Origin: Rhizobiaceae bacterium | GTDB taxonomy: Bacteria > Pseudomonadota > Alphaproteobacteria > Rhizobiales > Rhizobiaceae | DNA length: 64,000 nucleotides | Direction of reading: 5' to 3' | Assembly: GCA_019635795.1 (NCBI GenBank) | Contig: JAHBYV010000009.1 | Location: 84,855 to 148,854, forward strand | Shown here: positions 48,919-57,631 of the stretch, piece by piece | Numbering within the stretch: the stretch's first letter is position 1 | Layout of the letters: every line of letters begins with the position of its first letter | Translations under genes and position numbers: made by a program | Notes under the pieces: generated by a model | Seen by the model: only the letters and a program-made list of their open reading frames with translations | Databases searched by the model: none | What the model was told of the DNA's origin: nothing

Positions 48919-49335
48919 ATGGCCGACTACTTCACCCATTTCTCCTGTCTGCTCGATGTCGGCACGCCGGATAATGCCGCTCATGCCCTCGATCTCTACA
49001 ACACCCTGTCCGACGCGAACGCCGACGAAGAACCGCCTTCGGACAGCTTCCTCCTCTCGATCCAGCCCGAACATGGCGGTACACAGCTCTGGATGCGCGA
49101 TGACGTCACCGGAGATCCCGAGCACGTCGTCCAATTCGTCAAACGCTGCGCCGCAGTATTCGGCCTGACCGGCCGCTGGGGGTTTCAATACGCCAACACC
49201 TGCTCGAAGCCGCGCGTCGACGGCTTCGGCGGTGGTGCACATGTTCTTGATCTGGCCACCGGGGAAACCGTCGCCTGGACCTATACCGACGGCTGGCTCG
49301 CCGAGGTGCTGTATGGAGGTGATCCCGATGCCTGA
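48919..49335 (+). CDS. Hypothetical protein, 138 residues
   Basis: ATG 48,919 behind caggagcc. An acidic soluble protein. YFTHFSCLLDVGTPDNAAHA at the start and WGFQYANTCSKPRVDGFGGG with AHVLDLATGETVAWTYTDGW near the end suggest a mixed alpha/beta fold. Similar genes without known function are frequent on alphaproteobacterial elements, from memory. Its stop overlaps the next start by 8 bases. Confidence 0.6.
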   Translation: MADYFTHFSCLLDVGTPDNAAHALDLYNTLSDANADEEPPSDSFLLSIQPEHGGTQLWMRDDVTGDPEHVVQFVKRCAAVFGLTGRWGFQYANTCSKPRVDGFGGGAHVLDLATGETVAWTYTDGWLAEVLYGGDPDA

Positions 49336-49972
49336 GATCATCGAAACCACGGTCTATCGGCTCGATGAACTTTCCGATGCCGCAAAGGACAAAGCCCGTG
49401 CCTGGTATCGTGAGGGCGGCTTCGACTACGACTGGTATGATGCGGTCTATGAAGATTTCCAGCGCATCGCGGACATTCTCGGCATCTGCTTTAAGACCAG
49501 TGCCGTGCGGCTTATGGGCGGCGGATCGCGGCAGGAGCCGCGCATCTGGTTTCGGGGCTTCTGGTCGCAAGGTGATGGAGCCTGCTGGGAGGGGTTCTAC
49601 TCCTACCGGAAAAACGCCTCCGCCGAGATCCGATCCTATGCGCCGCAGGACGTAAAGCTGCATGAGATCGCCGATGCGTTGCTGGCGATCCAGCGCTGCA
49701 ATTTCTACCAGCTTCGCGCCGAGGCCAGCCATCGTGGGCATTATTATCACGAATACTGCATGTCGATCTCGGTCGAGCGCGATAGTCCGACATATCAGGA
49801 CATGACCGTCGATGCCGAGGAGGTCGTCATCGAGGCGCTGCGCGATCTGGCGCGCTGGCTTTATCGTCAGCTGGAGCGTGAATACGAATACCTGACTTCG
49901 GACGAGGCGGTGGACGAGTCGATCGTTGCCAACGAATACACCTTCACGGCGGCGGGCCGCCGTTTCGGTTGA
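49328..49972 (+). CDS. Hypothetical protein, 214 residues, phage/ICE type
   Basis: ATG 49,328 behind tatggaggtg. TVYRLDELSDAAKDKARAWY at the start is a block I know from poorly named phage and plasmid proteins, some labelled antitoxin without proof. Rich in Tyr and Glu; no membrane span. Overlaps the previous gene by 8 bases, so the two are probably translated together. Convergent with vapC 6 bases away. Function unknown. Confidence 0.62.
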   Translation: MPEIIETTVYRLDELSDAAKDKARAWYREGGFDYDWYDAVYEDFQRIADILGICFKTSAVRLMGGGSRQEPRIWFRGFWSQGDGACWEGFYSYRKNASAEIRSYAPQDVKLHEIADALLAIQRCNFYQLRAEASHRGHYYHEYCMSISVERDSPTYQDMTVDAEEVVIEALRDLARWLYRQLEREYEYLTSDEAVDESIVANEYTFTAAGRRFG

Positions 49973-49978
49973 TCGCGG

Positions 49979-50368
49979 TCAGGGTTCGCGAATGCCCGCA
50001 TATCCGGCGGCCTTCGCCGCCTTGACCAGCTTGCGGTCGAAGCTCGCGAAACCCTCGCAATGCGCCGCGCGGCCGAGATGCAGCGCATCCGCGAAATCCA
50101 TTCCCGTCTCGGCAAGGCCGAGGGCGGCGGCGACGATTGCACCGTCCTCGACCGTCACGGTCGGCAGGCCGGCGAAAACCCGTAGCGCGTGGGCGATTTC
50201 TGCCGGGCGATATTCATAGGTGCTGCGCAGCACCCATTCGGTTTCGAGGATCACCGTGACGCCGGCAAAGACCGGCTGCCTGTCGATCAGGTCGCGGGCG
50301 CGCGGCGATTGTTTCGGATGGTCACCGGTCAGGTAGCGGACGACCAGATTGGTATCAATCGCGAGCAT
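49979..50368 (-). CDS. vapC: PIN domain toxin (VapC family ribonuclease)
   Basis: A 129-residue PIN nuclease. The four acidic residues are visible: Asp in MLAIDTNLVVRYL, Glu in VILETEWVLRSTY, and the pair in GMDFADALHLGRA and ASFDRKLVKAA. Start ATG 50,368, overlapping the antitoxin stop by 14 bases. VapC toxins cut tRNA or rRNA when their antitoxin decays. The pair would select for keeping the element in the cell. Confidence 0.88.
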   Translation of the reverse strand: MLAIDTNLVVRYLTGDHPKQSPRARDLIDRQPVFAGVTVILETEWVLRSTYEYRPAEIAHALRVFAGLPTVTVEDGAIVAAALGLAETGMDFADALHLGRAAHCEGFASFDRKLVKAAKAAGYAGIREP

Positions 50369-50630
50369 GGCGGCGCTTTGCCTCGGCCAGCACGCCGGCA
50401 TCCATCTCCTCAAGCGTCTTTGGCTTGCCCTTCCAGGCCAGCACGCCGAACACGTCTTCCGGTCGCGTCTCGGCGAAGGCTGGGACTGGCTTCAGCAGCA
50501 CGCCCTCCGGCGTCTCCTCGACCACGAGCCGCGTTCCTGCCCCCCATTCCCGCCGCTGGCGGATGGCGCTGGGAAGGATGACCTGTCCCTTGGTGGAGAC
50601 GGTGGTGGTGAGCTTATCCGCGTTGGCCAT
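50355..50630 (-). CDS. vapB: AbrB/MazE-type antitoxin (VapB)
   Basis: A 91-residue protein. The swapped-hairpin DNA-binding domain TTTVSTKGQVILPSAIRQRR is at residues 8-27, and the C-terminal part (FGVLAWKGKPKTLEEMDAGV) should wrap the toxin. It likely represses its own promoter in the 50,631-50,741 region. Partner of the overlapping vapC gene. Confidence 0.88.
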   Translation of the reverse strand: MANADKLTTTVSTKGQVILPSAIRQRREWGAGTRLVVEETPEGVLLKPVPAFAETRPEDVFGVLAWKGKPKTLEEMDAGVLAEAKRRHARD

Positions 50631-50741
50631 CGGCCCTAACCTTTTATGGCGTAAGACAAACGTAAGATAACCGCTTGCGCGCCATCATTCAAGCAGTGAC
50701 CGACGGCGGCCGTGCTTCCGGGTAGAGGGAGAGGAAGGCCG

Positions 50742-50796
50742 GGACGGGTTCGAGCCTGTGCGATCGAGAGAGCGCTGCGCGGGCTCGATCCTGTCC
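50742..50796 (+). promoter_or_regulatory. Structured leader A4 (diverged) in front of the methylase-helicase gene
   Basis: A 16-base arm at 50,742-50,757 (GGACGGGTTCGAGCCT) pairs with 50,781-50,796 with one G-U pair and few mismatches. The loop keeps CGAGAGAGCG, like the GAGAG loops of A1-A3. The ATG at 50,818 follows after cccgaggtttttccc, so here the ribosome site is outside the stem. Confidence 0.6.
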
Positions 50797-50817
50797 TGCT
50801 CTCCCGAGGTTTTTCCC

Positions 50818-53800
50818 ATGAACATGATTTCCGTATCCGCAGCGGCATCCGCGACAGTGCCGGTTCCGCTTGCCTCCGACGCTGACATCCCTGCCTCCGT
50901 CTTCGCCGCAGCACAGATCCTTCTTCCTCATCTCGAACGTGGTCAGCGCATCGACGCAGCCACATTGCGCGGCGCAATGGAGATTGCCTTTGGCGCATCC
51001 GATGCCACTGGCGCCTGGAACTGGAAGACAGCCTATGACGCCTGTGAGGCGGCAACCGTTCTTTTCCTGCGCAAATACGGCAAGGCGCTTTTCCGTAAAT
51101 CCGCCTCTCCGGCAACGGTGCTGCCACAGTTCGCCAAGATTGCCGGTCTCCTGCCGACGCATACGTGCCGCTCTGAAGAGGCGCAGTCCTTCCAGCAATT
51201 CTCGACCCCGATTCCGCTCGGCCTGGCGGCCGTGACGGCGGCGGCGATCACGCCGGCAGACTGTGTGCTGGAACCGTCGGCAGGGACCGGGCTCCTCGCC
51301 ATCCTGGCCGAGATCACAGGCGGCTCACTCGTTCTCAATGAACTCGCCCAGACTCGCACCGGTCTCCTGTCTCTCCTCTTCCCGGCCCTGTCCATCTCCC
51401 GCTTCGATGCCGCCCAGATCGACGATCATCTCGAAGCCAGCCTTCTGCCGTCCGTCGTGCTGATGAACCCGCCGTTCTCGGTCATGGCCAATGTCGAGAG
51501 CCGTGTGGCCGACGCCGCCTTCCGCCATATCGCCTCGGCGCTGGCGCGTCTTGCGCCCGGCGGCCGCCTCGTCGCGATTACAGGAGCGAACTTCGCACCC
51601 GACGCGCCGGCCTGGACCTCGGCCTATACGCGTCTGCAGGAGCGCGGCCGCGTCGTCTTCTCCACCGCGATTGACGGCTCGGTCTATGCCAAGCACGGCA
51701 CGACCTATCCGACACGACTCACCGTCATCGATAAGCTCCCAGCTGACGATCCTGCCGCATTCCCTGCCGCGCCCGGCGTCGCGCCCGATGTCGCCACGCT
51801 GCTCGGATGGCTCGCCGAGCATCTGCCCACCCGGCTCCCCGTCGATCCGGCCGTCGCCGTGCCCCCGGCTGCGCCAGCCGCCGCCCGCAGCGTGCGGGGC
51901 TATCTCACCCGCGCCGCCAAGGCCGCTCCCGCCCCAGCGATGGCCGAACCGGAAGGCGCGCCCCTCGACTACGAGACCGTCGATTGGTCGCCCGCGGAGG
52001 GCGGCCGCATCTCCGACGCTATCTATGAAGAATACGGATTGCAGGCGATCCGTATTCGCGGCTCTCAGGCGCATCCCACCATGCTGGTGCAGTCGGCGGC
52101 GATGGCCTCCGTAGCGCCGCCGAAGCCGGCCTATCGCCCGCATCTTCCGGGCGCGATCCATGCCCTCCTGTCGGATGCGCAGTTGGAGACCGTAATCTAC
52201 GCCGGCGAGGCCCATGCCGATTATCTCGCCGGTTCGTGGACGGTGGACGAGACCTTCGATCTCGTCTCCGCCGCACGCGAAGATGCGAAGAATGCCGTGC
52301 GTTTCCGGCGTGGCTTCTTCATCGGCGATGGCACCGGCGTCGGCAAGGGCAGGCAATCGGCCGCGATCATTCTCGACAACTGGCTCCAGGGCCGCCGCAA
52401 GGCGATCTGGATCTCCAAGTCCGACAAGCTCCTGGAGGACGCCCAACGCGACTGGTCGGCGCTCGGGATGGAGCGTCTGCTGGTCACGCCGCTGTCGCGA
52501 TTCCCGCAGGGCAAGCCGGTCACGCTGCCGGAAGGCGTCCTATTTACAACCTATGCCACGCTACGTTCCGACGACCGTGGAGAAAGGGTTTCCAGGGTCA
52601 AGCAGATCGTCCAATGGTTGGGCTCCGACTTCGATGGAGTGATCATTTTCGACGAGGCGCACGCGATGCAGAACGCCGCCGGCGGCAAAGGTGAACGAGG
52701 GGACGTCGCTGCGTCCCAACAGGGCCGCGCCGGCCTGCGCCTTCAGCACGCCTTGCCGAATGCCCGAGTCGTCTATGTCTCGGCAACCGGCGCCACGACC
52801 GTCCATAACCTCGCCTATGCGCAGCGGCTCGGCCTGTGGGGCGGCGAGGATTTTCCGTTTTCCACGCGGGCCGAGTTCGTGGAGGCGATCGAGGCCGGCG
52901 GTGTTGCGGCGATGGAGGTTCTGGCCCGCGACCTTCGCGCGCTCGGTCTTTATACCGCCCGCTCGCTCTCCTTCGACGGCGTGGAATACGAGCTGGTCGA
53001 GCACTCGCTGACGCCCGAGCAGACCCGCATCTACGACGCCTATGCCGGCGCATTCGCCGTCATCCATAATAATCTCGATGCAGCGATGGAGGCGGCCAAC
53101 ATCACCGGCAGTGCCGGCACTCTGAACAAGCAGGCGAAATCCGCCGCCCGTTCCGCGTTCGAATCGGCCAAGCAGCGGTTCTTCGGCCATCTGCTCACCA
53201 GCATGAAGACCCCGACGCTGATCCGGTCCATCGACGCCGATCTGGAGGCAGGCCATGCCGCCGTGATCCAGATCGTCTCGACCGGCGAGGCGCTGATGGA
53301 GCGCCGCCTGGCCGACCTGCCGACCGAGGAATGGAACGACGTACGCATGGACATTACTCCGCGTGAGTACGTCCTGTCGTATCTGGAAACCAGCTTCCCG
53401 GTGCAGCTCTACGAGCCCTTCACCGACTCAGAGGGTAATCTGTCCTCGCGTCCGGTGTTCCGCGACGGCCAACCCGTCGAAAGTCGTGAGGCGGTTGCAC
53501 GCCGCACCGCACTGATCGAAAAGCTGGCCAGCCTGCCGCCGGTTCCGGGCGCGCTCGACCAGATCGTCCAGTATTTCGGGTGCGATCTCGTCGCGGAGGT
53601 GACTGGCCGCTCGCGCCGCATCATCCGCAAGCCGGGCACCGGTGACATCGGCGACCGGCTCGTGGTCGAGAACCGCGCAGCAGCAGCCAATCTCGCCGAG
53701 ACGCAGGCGTTCATGGACGACCAGAAACGCATCCTGATCTTCTCGGATGCAGGCGGAACCGGCCGCAGTTACCACGCGGAGCTATCGGCGCGGAATACGC

Positions 53801-55164
53801 GGCTGCGCGTGCATTACCTGCTCGAGCCGGGCTGGAAGGCCGACGCCGCCATCCAGGGCCTCGGTCGCACGCATCGCACGAACCAGGCGCAGCCGCCGCT
53901 CTTCCGGCCCATCGCGACCGACGTCAAGGCCGAGAAGCGTTTTCTCTCCACCATCGCCCGACGTCTCGATACACTCGGCGCGATCACGCGCGGTCAGCGC
54001 CAGACTGGCGGACAGGGCCTCTTCCGACCCGAGGACAATCTGGAGAGCCATTATGCCCGCGACGCGCTGCGCCAGCTCTATCTCCTTCTGGTCCGCGGCA
54101 AGGTCGAAGGCTGCTCGCTCGACCGCTTCGAATCCGCCACCGGCCTGAAGCTGATGGATTCGACCGGCATCAAGGACGATCTGCCGCCGATCACCACCTT
54201 TCTCAACCGGCTGCTGGCGCTGACCATCGAGCTTCAAGGCATCCTGTTTGCCGCCTTCGAACAGTTGCTGAACGCCAGGATCGAGGGCGCGATCGCCAGC
54301 GGCAGCTACGATGTCGGGCTGGAGACGCTGACGGCGGAACGCTTCATCGTCACCGATCGCCAGACCATCTATACCCATCCGGGCACCGGCGCGGAAACCC
54401 GGTTGCTGACGATCACGCAGCGCGAACGCAATCGTCCGGTTACGCTGGACGATGCGCTTAGCTATCTCGACGACCGCCAAGCGAAGCTCCTCATCAACGA
54501 GCGTTCGGGCCGCGCCGCCGTCCAGATCCCGACCACCAGTATCATGCTGGACGATGGCGAGATCGAGCGGCGCGTACGGCTGATCCGGCCGATGGACAGC
54601 CACAACATCCCAGTCAGGATGATGGGTGAGACCCATTGGGTTGAAGCCGACGAGCACTCCTTCTCAGCAGCCTGGAATGCAGAAATCGCGGAGGTGCCGG
54701 AATTCTCCGACAGCACGATCCATATCGTCACCGGCTTGCTGCTGCCGATCTGGAAACGGCTTCCGCACGAATCCTCGCGCGTCTATCGCCTCCAGACCGA
54801 CGAAGGCGAGCGCATCATCGGTCGCAAGGTCTCGCCGGCCTGGGCGGCCAACGCGGTAACGACCGGCGCCAGTTCGCTGACGCCGGATGCCGCCTTCACC
54901 GCACTGATGGATGGCCGCACCGTCCTCGATCTTGCCGAGGGGTTGCAGCTTCGCCGCTCCCGCGTCATGGGCGTCAGCCGCATCGAACTGTCTGGTTTCA
55001 CCGACACAATGCGCGAACGCCTCACGGCCTACGGGCTGTTTCATGAGATCATCTCGTGGAAGCTGCGCATGTTCGTGCCGGTCGATGCCAATGGCCCTGT
55101 GGTTCTCGGCAAACTGCTCGACCGCTGGCCAGTGCAGCGCATCGGTGAACGGGAGGCAGCGTAA
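50818..55164 (+). CDS. Giant DNA methyltransferase-helicase of the strawberry notch family
   Basis: A 1448-residue protein. An N6-adenine methyltransferase-like domain comes first: motif I EPSAGTGLLA (from residue 152) and catalytic motif IV NPPFS (from residue 217). An SF2 helicase core follows: Walker A GDGTGVGKGR (residues 503-512), DEAH box IIFDEAHAMQ (612-615), motif III VSATGATTVHNL, and the conserved arginines QGLGRTHRTNQ from residue 1013. The last 400 residues are the strawberry-notch C-terminal domain. Family members sit on many alphaproteobacterial ICEs and phages; role unproven, probably handling or modifying incoming DNA. Start ATG 50,818 behind gaggttttt. The stop overlaps the toprim gene start. 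Confidence 0.87.
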   Translation: MNMISVSAAASATVPVPLASDADIPASVFAAAQILLPHLERGQRIDAATLRGAMEIAFGASDATGAWNWKTAYDACEAATVLFLRKYGKALFRKSASPATVLPQFAKIAGLLPTHTCRSEEAQSFQQFSTPIPLGLAAVTAAAITPADCVLEPSAGTGLLAILAEITGGSLVLNELAQTRTGLLSLLFPALSISRFDAAQIDDHLEASLLPSVVLMNPPFSVMANVESRVADAAFRHIASALARLAPGGRLVAITGANFAPDAPAWTSAYTRLQERGRVVFSTAIDGSVYAKHGTTYPTRLTVIDKLPADDPAAFPAAPGVAPDVATLLGWLAEHLPTRLPVDPAVAVPPAAPAAARSVRGYLTRAAKAAPAPAMAEPEGAPLDYETVDWSPAEGGRISDAIYEEYGLQAIRIRGSQAHPTMLVQSAAMASVAPPKPAYRPHLPGAIHALLSDAQLETVIYAGEAHADYLAGSWTVDETFDLVSAAREDAKNAVRFRRGFFIGDGTGVGKGRQSAAIILDNWLQGRRKAIWISKSDKLLEDAQRDWSALGMERLLVTPLSRFPQGKPVTLPEGVLFTTYATLRSDDRGERVSRVKQIVQWLGSDFDGVIIFDEAHAMQNAAGGKGERGDVAASQQGRAGLRLQHALPNARVVYVSATGATTVHNLAYAQRLGLWGGEDFPFSTRAEFVEAIEAGGVAAMEVLARDLRALGLYTARSLSFDGVEYELVEHSLTPEQTRIYDAYAGAFAVIHNNLDAAMEAANITGSAGTLNKQAKSAARSAFESAKQRFFGHLLTSMKTPTLIRSIDADLEAGHAAVIQIVSTGEALMERRLADLPTEEWNDVRMDITPREYVLSYLETSFPVQLYEPFTDSEGNLSSRPVFRDGQPVESREAVARRTALIEKLASLPPVPGALDQIVQYFGCDLVAEVTGRSRRIIRKPGTGDIGDRLVVENRAAAANLAETQAFMDDQKRILIFSDAGGTGRSYHAELSARNTRLRVHYLLEPGWKADAAIQGLGRTHRTNQAQPPLFRPIATDVKAEKRFLSTIARRLDTLGAITRGQRQTGGQGLFRPEDNLESHYARDALRQLYLLLVRGKVEGCSLDRFESATGLKLMDSTGIKDDLPPITTFLNRLLALTIELQGILFAAFEQLLNARIEGAIASGSYDVGLETLTAERFIVTDRQTIYTHPGTGAETRLLTITQRERNRPVTLDDALSYLDDRQAKLLINERSGRAAVQIPTTSIMLDDGEIERRVRLIRPMDSHNIPVRMMGETHWVEADEHSFSAAWNAEIAEVPEFSDSTIHIVTGLLLPIWKRLPHESSRVYRLQTDEGERIIGRKVSPAWAANAVTTGASSLTPDAAFTALMDGRTVLDLAEGLQLRRSRVMGVSRIELSGFTDTMRERLTAYGLFHEIISWKLRMFVPVDANGPVVLGKLLDRWPVQRIGEREAA

Positions 55165-56210
55165 TGGCCCGTCATGATGCTTCCGAACTGGCAAGCCGTC
55201 TCGGTCGCAATGCCGAGGCGGTCTGCCGCCACTACCTGTCGTCCGGCCGCCGCGCCGGACGATACTGGGTCGTCGGCGACGTTCAGAACAGCCCCGGCCG
55301 TTCGATGTTCGTGCGCCTGACCGGGCCGGAATCCGGCAAGGGCGCTGCGGGCAAATGGACCGATTCCGCGACCGGAGAGCATGGCGATCTTCTCGACGTC
55401 ATCCGCGAGACGCTCGGCCTGACCGACTTCAAGGACGTCGCCGAGGAAGCGCGCCGCTTCCTTTCGCTCCCACATCCCGAACCTGAAAAGGCGAGAACGC
55501 CGACGGGCAGGACGTCAAGCAGAGCGTCGTCGGGATCACCTGAAGCGGCGCGGCGGCTCTTTGCCATGTCACAGCCGATCGGCGGCACACTCGCAGAAGC
55601 GTATTTCCGCAATCGCGGCATTACGGCTTTGCACGGAACCGCCAGCCTGCGCTTTCATCCCCGGTGCTATTACAGACCTGATGATCATGCGCCCCGGCAG
55701 ATGCTGCCCGCGATTGTTGCCGCCGTGACCGATCTGGCGGGGCGGCAGACCGGAGCGCACCGCACCTGGCTCGCCCCCGACGGCGCAGCGAAAGCGGATG
55801 TCGAAACCCCGCGGCGGGCGATGGGCGACCTTCTCTGGCACGGCGTCCGCTTCGGGGTGACCGGTGAGGTGCTCGTCGCCGGCGAAGGGATCGAGACCGT
55901 GCTGTCGCCCCGTCAGGTTCTGCCCCATATGCCGATGATGGCGGCACTCTCGGCCGCACATCTCGCCGCCATCCTGTTCCCGCCAGCGCTGCGCAGGCTC
56001 TATGTCCTCAGAGATCGCGATCCGGCCGGGGACAACGCGCGAGACAGCCTGATTGCCAGAGCCGCGAGTGCCGGGATCGAGGTCGTGGCATTGTCGCCGG
56101 TGCGCGGGGACTTCAACGAGGATCTCCGCGAATCCGGCGCCGATGCCTTGCGGGTGGCGCTCGCCGGTCAGCTTCATCCTGATGACAGAGCGCGTTTTCT
56201 GGAGGCGTGA
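55164..56210 (+). CDS. Toprim domain protein (DUF7146, primase-like)
   Basis: A 348-residue protein. The N-terminal part (YWVVGDVQNSPGRSMFVRL, GKWTDSATGEHGDLLDVI) resembles the CHC2-like region of phage P4-type primases but lacks the zinc cysteines. The central DUF7146 block is EAYFRNRGITALHGTASLRF. The toprim part has VAGEGIETVLS with its Glu and YVLRDRDPAGDNARDSL with the DxD pair near residue 277. Probably makes or processes primers on element DNA. Coupled to the methylase-helicase gene by a one-base overlap. Confidence 0.82.
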   Translation: MARHDASELASRLGRNAEAVCRHYLSSGRRAGRYWVVGDVQNSPGRSMFVRLTGPESGKGAAGKWTDSATGEHGDLLDVIRETLGLTDFKDVAEEARRFLSLPHPEPEKARTPTGRTSSRASSGSPEAARRLFAMSQPIGGTLAEAYFRNRGITALHGTASLRFHPRCYYRPDDHAPRQMLPAIVAAVTDLAGRQTGAHRTWLAPDGAAKADVETPRRAMGDLLWHGVRFGVTGEVLVAGEGIETVLSPRQVLPHMPMMAALSAAHLAAILFPPALRRLYVLRDRDPAGDNARDSLIARAASAGIEVVALSPVRGDFNEDLRESGADALRVALAGQLHPDDRARFLEA

Positions 56211-56353
56211 GGGGATCGGCGAAAAAGGAGGCGTGTTGCGCTCCGCCTCCACCTTTCGTCCCCAGGGATTACCTTGCGCTGCCTGTCGGAGAGGCCACGC
56301 CCACGGCCTTCTCAAAGGGCGATCGGCCCACAAACGATCCGGGCAGGCAATGG

Positions 56354-56453
56354 CCGGGTTCGGGCTATTTTCCGCCGGCGGCTGCGCCACCTTTGCATCG
56401 CGACAGACAAAATAGCCCGCACCCGGTCATCGAGCCCTCGCGGGAGCGCGAGG
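56354..56453 (+). promoter_or_regulatory. Long inverted repeat and second hairpin in the leader of the DUF2493 gene
   Basis: Arms 56,354-56,371 and 56,409-56,426 match at 17 of 18 positions (core GGGCTATTTT / AAAATAGCCC) around a 37-base loop. A second hairpin CCTCGCG-GGAG-CGCGAGG follows at 56,436-56,453. The 323 bases between the toprim stop and the next start hold no other gene. Confidence 0.6.
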
Positions 56454-56533
56454 ATGCCAGCCCGGCCCGCCCGTGGGCTTTCGACGCCTGCGAAGGCCGC
56501 GATGGGCGCGGCTCCAGACGAAGGAAGCTCCCG

Positions 56534-57469
56534 ATGATGCACGAAGACGACGATACGGGTTTCGGGCTGGTTCACACCTCTTCCCCCACCGATCATGTCC
56601 TCACCGAACTCCAGCTTTACGGCTGGCGTCCGTTTCAGGATGAAGCGGACCCGAGGCCGCTTCCCGAAGGCAACGCCGTCGCCGGCGCCGTCGCGGATAT
56701 CTTCGACGCCCTGATCGCCACGCTCGGCGATACCCGCCTCGAACCCGACCTTGACGAATTGCTCTGGTCGACCGTCAATGTCTTCCATCGCGCCACCGGC
56801 CGGGTAGAGCGCAACCTGGATGATAACGAGCTGGCGCAGCGCCGTCTTCAGCGGGAACAGGACGGCAGCGAGGTGAAGTCCGTCGAGCTGGAACGCCTGA
56901 CGGCAGAAGGGCAGACATTCATCGAACGGCGCAACAGCATGGAACTCTTCCGCGACATCGCCGCCGAACAGTTCGAGCGCCACACCGGCACCGCCTGGCG
57001 CCCTCGCACCGGCTCAATGGTCAACTATCGCAATCTCACCGCCGCGATGATCGACAGCCGCGACTTCCTGGCCGCGAAGCGCCGGGCCGAGACCGAGGTG
57101 ATGCTGCCCCCCGGTCCCAAGGTCGCCCTGACCGGCGGTCTCGACTACAATGACCACAACCTCATCTGGGCGAAGCTCGATCAGGTTCGCGCAAAGCACG
57201 CCGACATGGTGCTGCTGCATGGCGGTTCGCCCAAGGGCGCCGAATTGATCGCCGCGAAATGGGCGGACAATCGCAAGGTGCCGCAGGTCGCCTTCAAGCC
57301 TGACTGGACGAAGCATGGCAAGTCCGCGCCCTTCAAGCGCAACGACGCGCTGCTCGACGTCCTGCCCGTCGGCGTTCTCGTTTTTCCGGGGTCGGGTATT
57401 CAGGAAAACCTTGGCGACAAGGCCCGCAAGCTCGGCATCCCCGTCATGAAGTTCGACGGCGGCGCGTAA
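56534..57469 (+). CDS. DUF2493 (SLOG-type, YspA-like) protein
   Basis: A 311-residue protein; start ATG 56,534 or 56,537 behind aaggaagc. The open frame runs further left to 56,207, but this part crosses the inverted repeat and looks non-coding. The N-terminal half is helical and charged (VERNLDDNELAQRRLQREQD). The C-terminal third is the SLOG Rossmann-like fold: KVALTGGLDYNDHNLIWAKL near residue 195, MVLLHGGSPKGAELIAAKWA, and VLVFPGSGIQENLGDKARKL. SLOG domains bind nucleotide-derived ligands and occur in defence and stress systems. Confidence 0.82.
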   Translation: MMHEDDDTGFGLVHTSSPTDHVLTELQLYGWRPFQDEADPRPLPEGNAVAGAVADIFDALIATLGDTRLEPDLDELLWSTVNVFHRATGRVERNLDDNELAQRRLQREQDGSEVKSVELERLTAEGQTFIERRNSMELFRDIAAEQFERHTGTAWRPRTGSMVNYRNLTAAMIDSRDFLAAKRRAETEVMLPPGPKVALTGGLDYNDHNLIWAKLDQVRAKHADMVLLHGGSPKGAELIAAKWADNRKVPQVAFKPDWTKHGKSAPFKRNDALLDVLPVGVLVFPGSGIQENLGDKARKLGIPVMKFDGGA

Positions 57470-57477
57470 GCGCCGCC
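57458..57477 (+). terminator. GNRA-loop hairpin containing the stop codon
   Basis: GGCGGCGC-GTAA-GCGCCGCC, 8-bp perfect stem. The TAA stop of the DUF2493 gene is in the loop. No T-run follows. Confidence 0.6.
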
Positions 57478-57631
57478 ACCTGGCGGCTGTTCCAGTCGCC
57501 GATACTTGACTACTGGAGAGGTCAATGGCTCTTATGGACCATCCTTGCAGAACCGGAACAGTAGCATAGTCGCAGGCGGAGCGTATCCACAGGCAGCCTG
57601 CCGTGACCCTCAACCGTTTCTGGAGGTTTCC

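Noticed and set aside
51325-52446. A 373-codon - strand frame inside the methylase-helicase gene
   Set aside because: Antisense frame of a high-G+C gene with Arg/Gly-rich composition and no domain.
56207-56533. N-terminal extension of the DUF2493 gene
   Set aside because: The extension crosses a long inverted repeat and has low-complexity, non-conserved composition; ATG 56,534 has a ribosome site.
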